From NCBI GenBank assembly GCA_021819255.1, contig JAKART010000107.1:1-7255 (forward strand): DNA of 7,255 nucleotides, given 5' to 3'. The notes beneath the pieces are model-generated. The model saw only the letters and a program-made list of their open reading frames with translations, was not told the origin of the DNA and made no database searches. The position numbers and the translations under genes were made by a program. Positions 7,254-7,255 of the stretch are shown here, piece by piece. This stretch comes from Acidobacteriota bacterium (lineage in GTDB: Bacteria; Acidobacteriota; Terriglobia; Terriglobales; Acidobacteriaceae). The stretch's first letter is position 1. Each line of letters begins with the position of its first letter.

Positions 7254-7255
7254 AT

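Larger units (their letters stand above)
6775..7255. other. 481-base noncoding stretch downstream of thiC
   Basis: I see no gene here. The first part (6775-7160) is GC-rich and holds several short tandem repeats and one strong hairpin. The last part is AT-rich with promoter-like sequence. A minus-strand frame is open throughout and continues antisense through thiC, but it has no domain, no ribosome binding site and no plausible composition, so it is not called. Confidence 0.65.

Overview
This window is a GC-rich stretch of bacterial chromosome carrying mostly housekeeping genes. No taxon is proven. The MltG and RuvX sequence styles and the gene layout resemble Acidobacteriota (class Terriglobia) as I remember them, so I infer that origin with moderate confidence. 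Nothing here looks like a phage, an insertion sequence, a CRISPR array or a defence system. RNA polymerase-type promoters, a thiamine pyrophosphate (TPP) riboswitch and several short repeats are visible.

Left part, minus strand (1-1877): three genes read leftward. ruvX (Holliday junction resolvase-like / rRNA maturation nuclease) is followed after 83 bases by mltG (endolytic transglycosylase). The start of a lipoprotein gene then runs off the left edge, with its own perfect TATAAT box in front. Centre-left, plus strand (1959-3187): a perfect TATAAT box lies between ruvX and greA. greA (transcript cleavage factor) is followed after 14 bases by a membrane CDP-alcohol phosphatidyltransferase, so the two are probably cotranscribed. 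A 309-base gap with a 23-base tandem duplication separates these from an isoaspartyl peptidase/L-asparaginase gene with a GTG start (3497-4456).

Right part, plus strand (4722-7016): this is a self-contained thiamin unit. A promoter with an extended -10 leads directly into a TPP riboswitch aptamer. The expression platform after it contains an anti-Shine-Dalgarno sequence that can pair either with the thiC ribosome binding site or with the 3' strand of the aptamer's closing stem. thiC (4-amino-5-hydroxymethyl-2-methylpyrimidine phosphate synthase) follows. About 205 bases past its stop codon is a 16-bp perfect hairpin, probably its terminator. The spacer around that hairpin is rich in short tandem repeats.

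Right edge (about 7165-7255): base composition drops to 28% GC over the last 85 bases. This segment holds two dyads, repeated TGATT/AATCA half sites, a T-tract and a consensus TTGACA at the last bases. It looks like the control region of a gene just outside the window. The most instructive signals are the riboswitch switching geometry and this AT-rich edge. I see no convincing undescribed multi-gene system.
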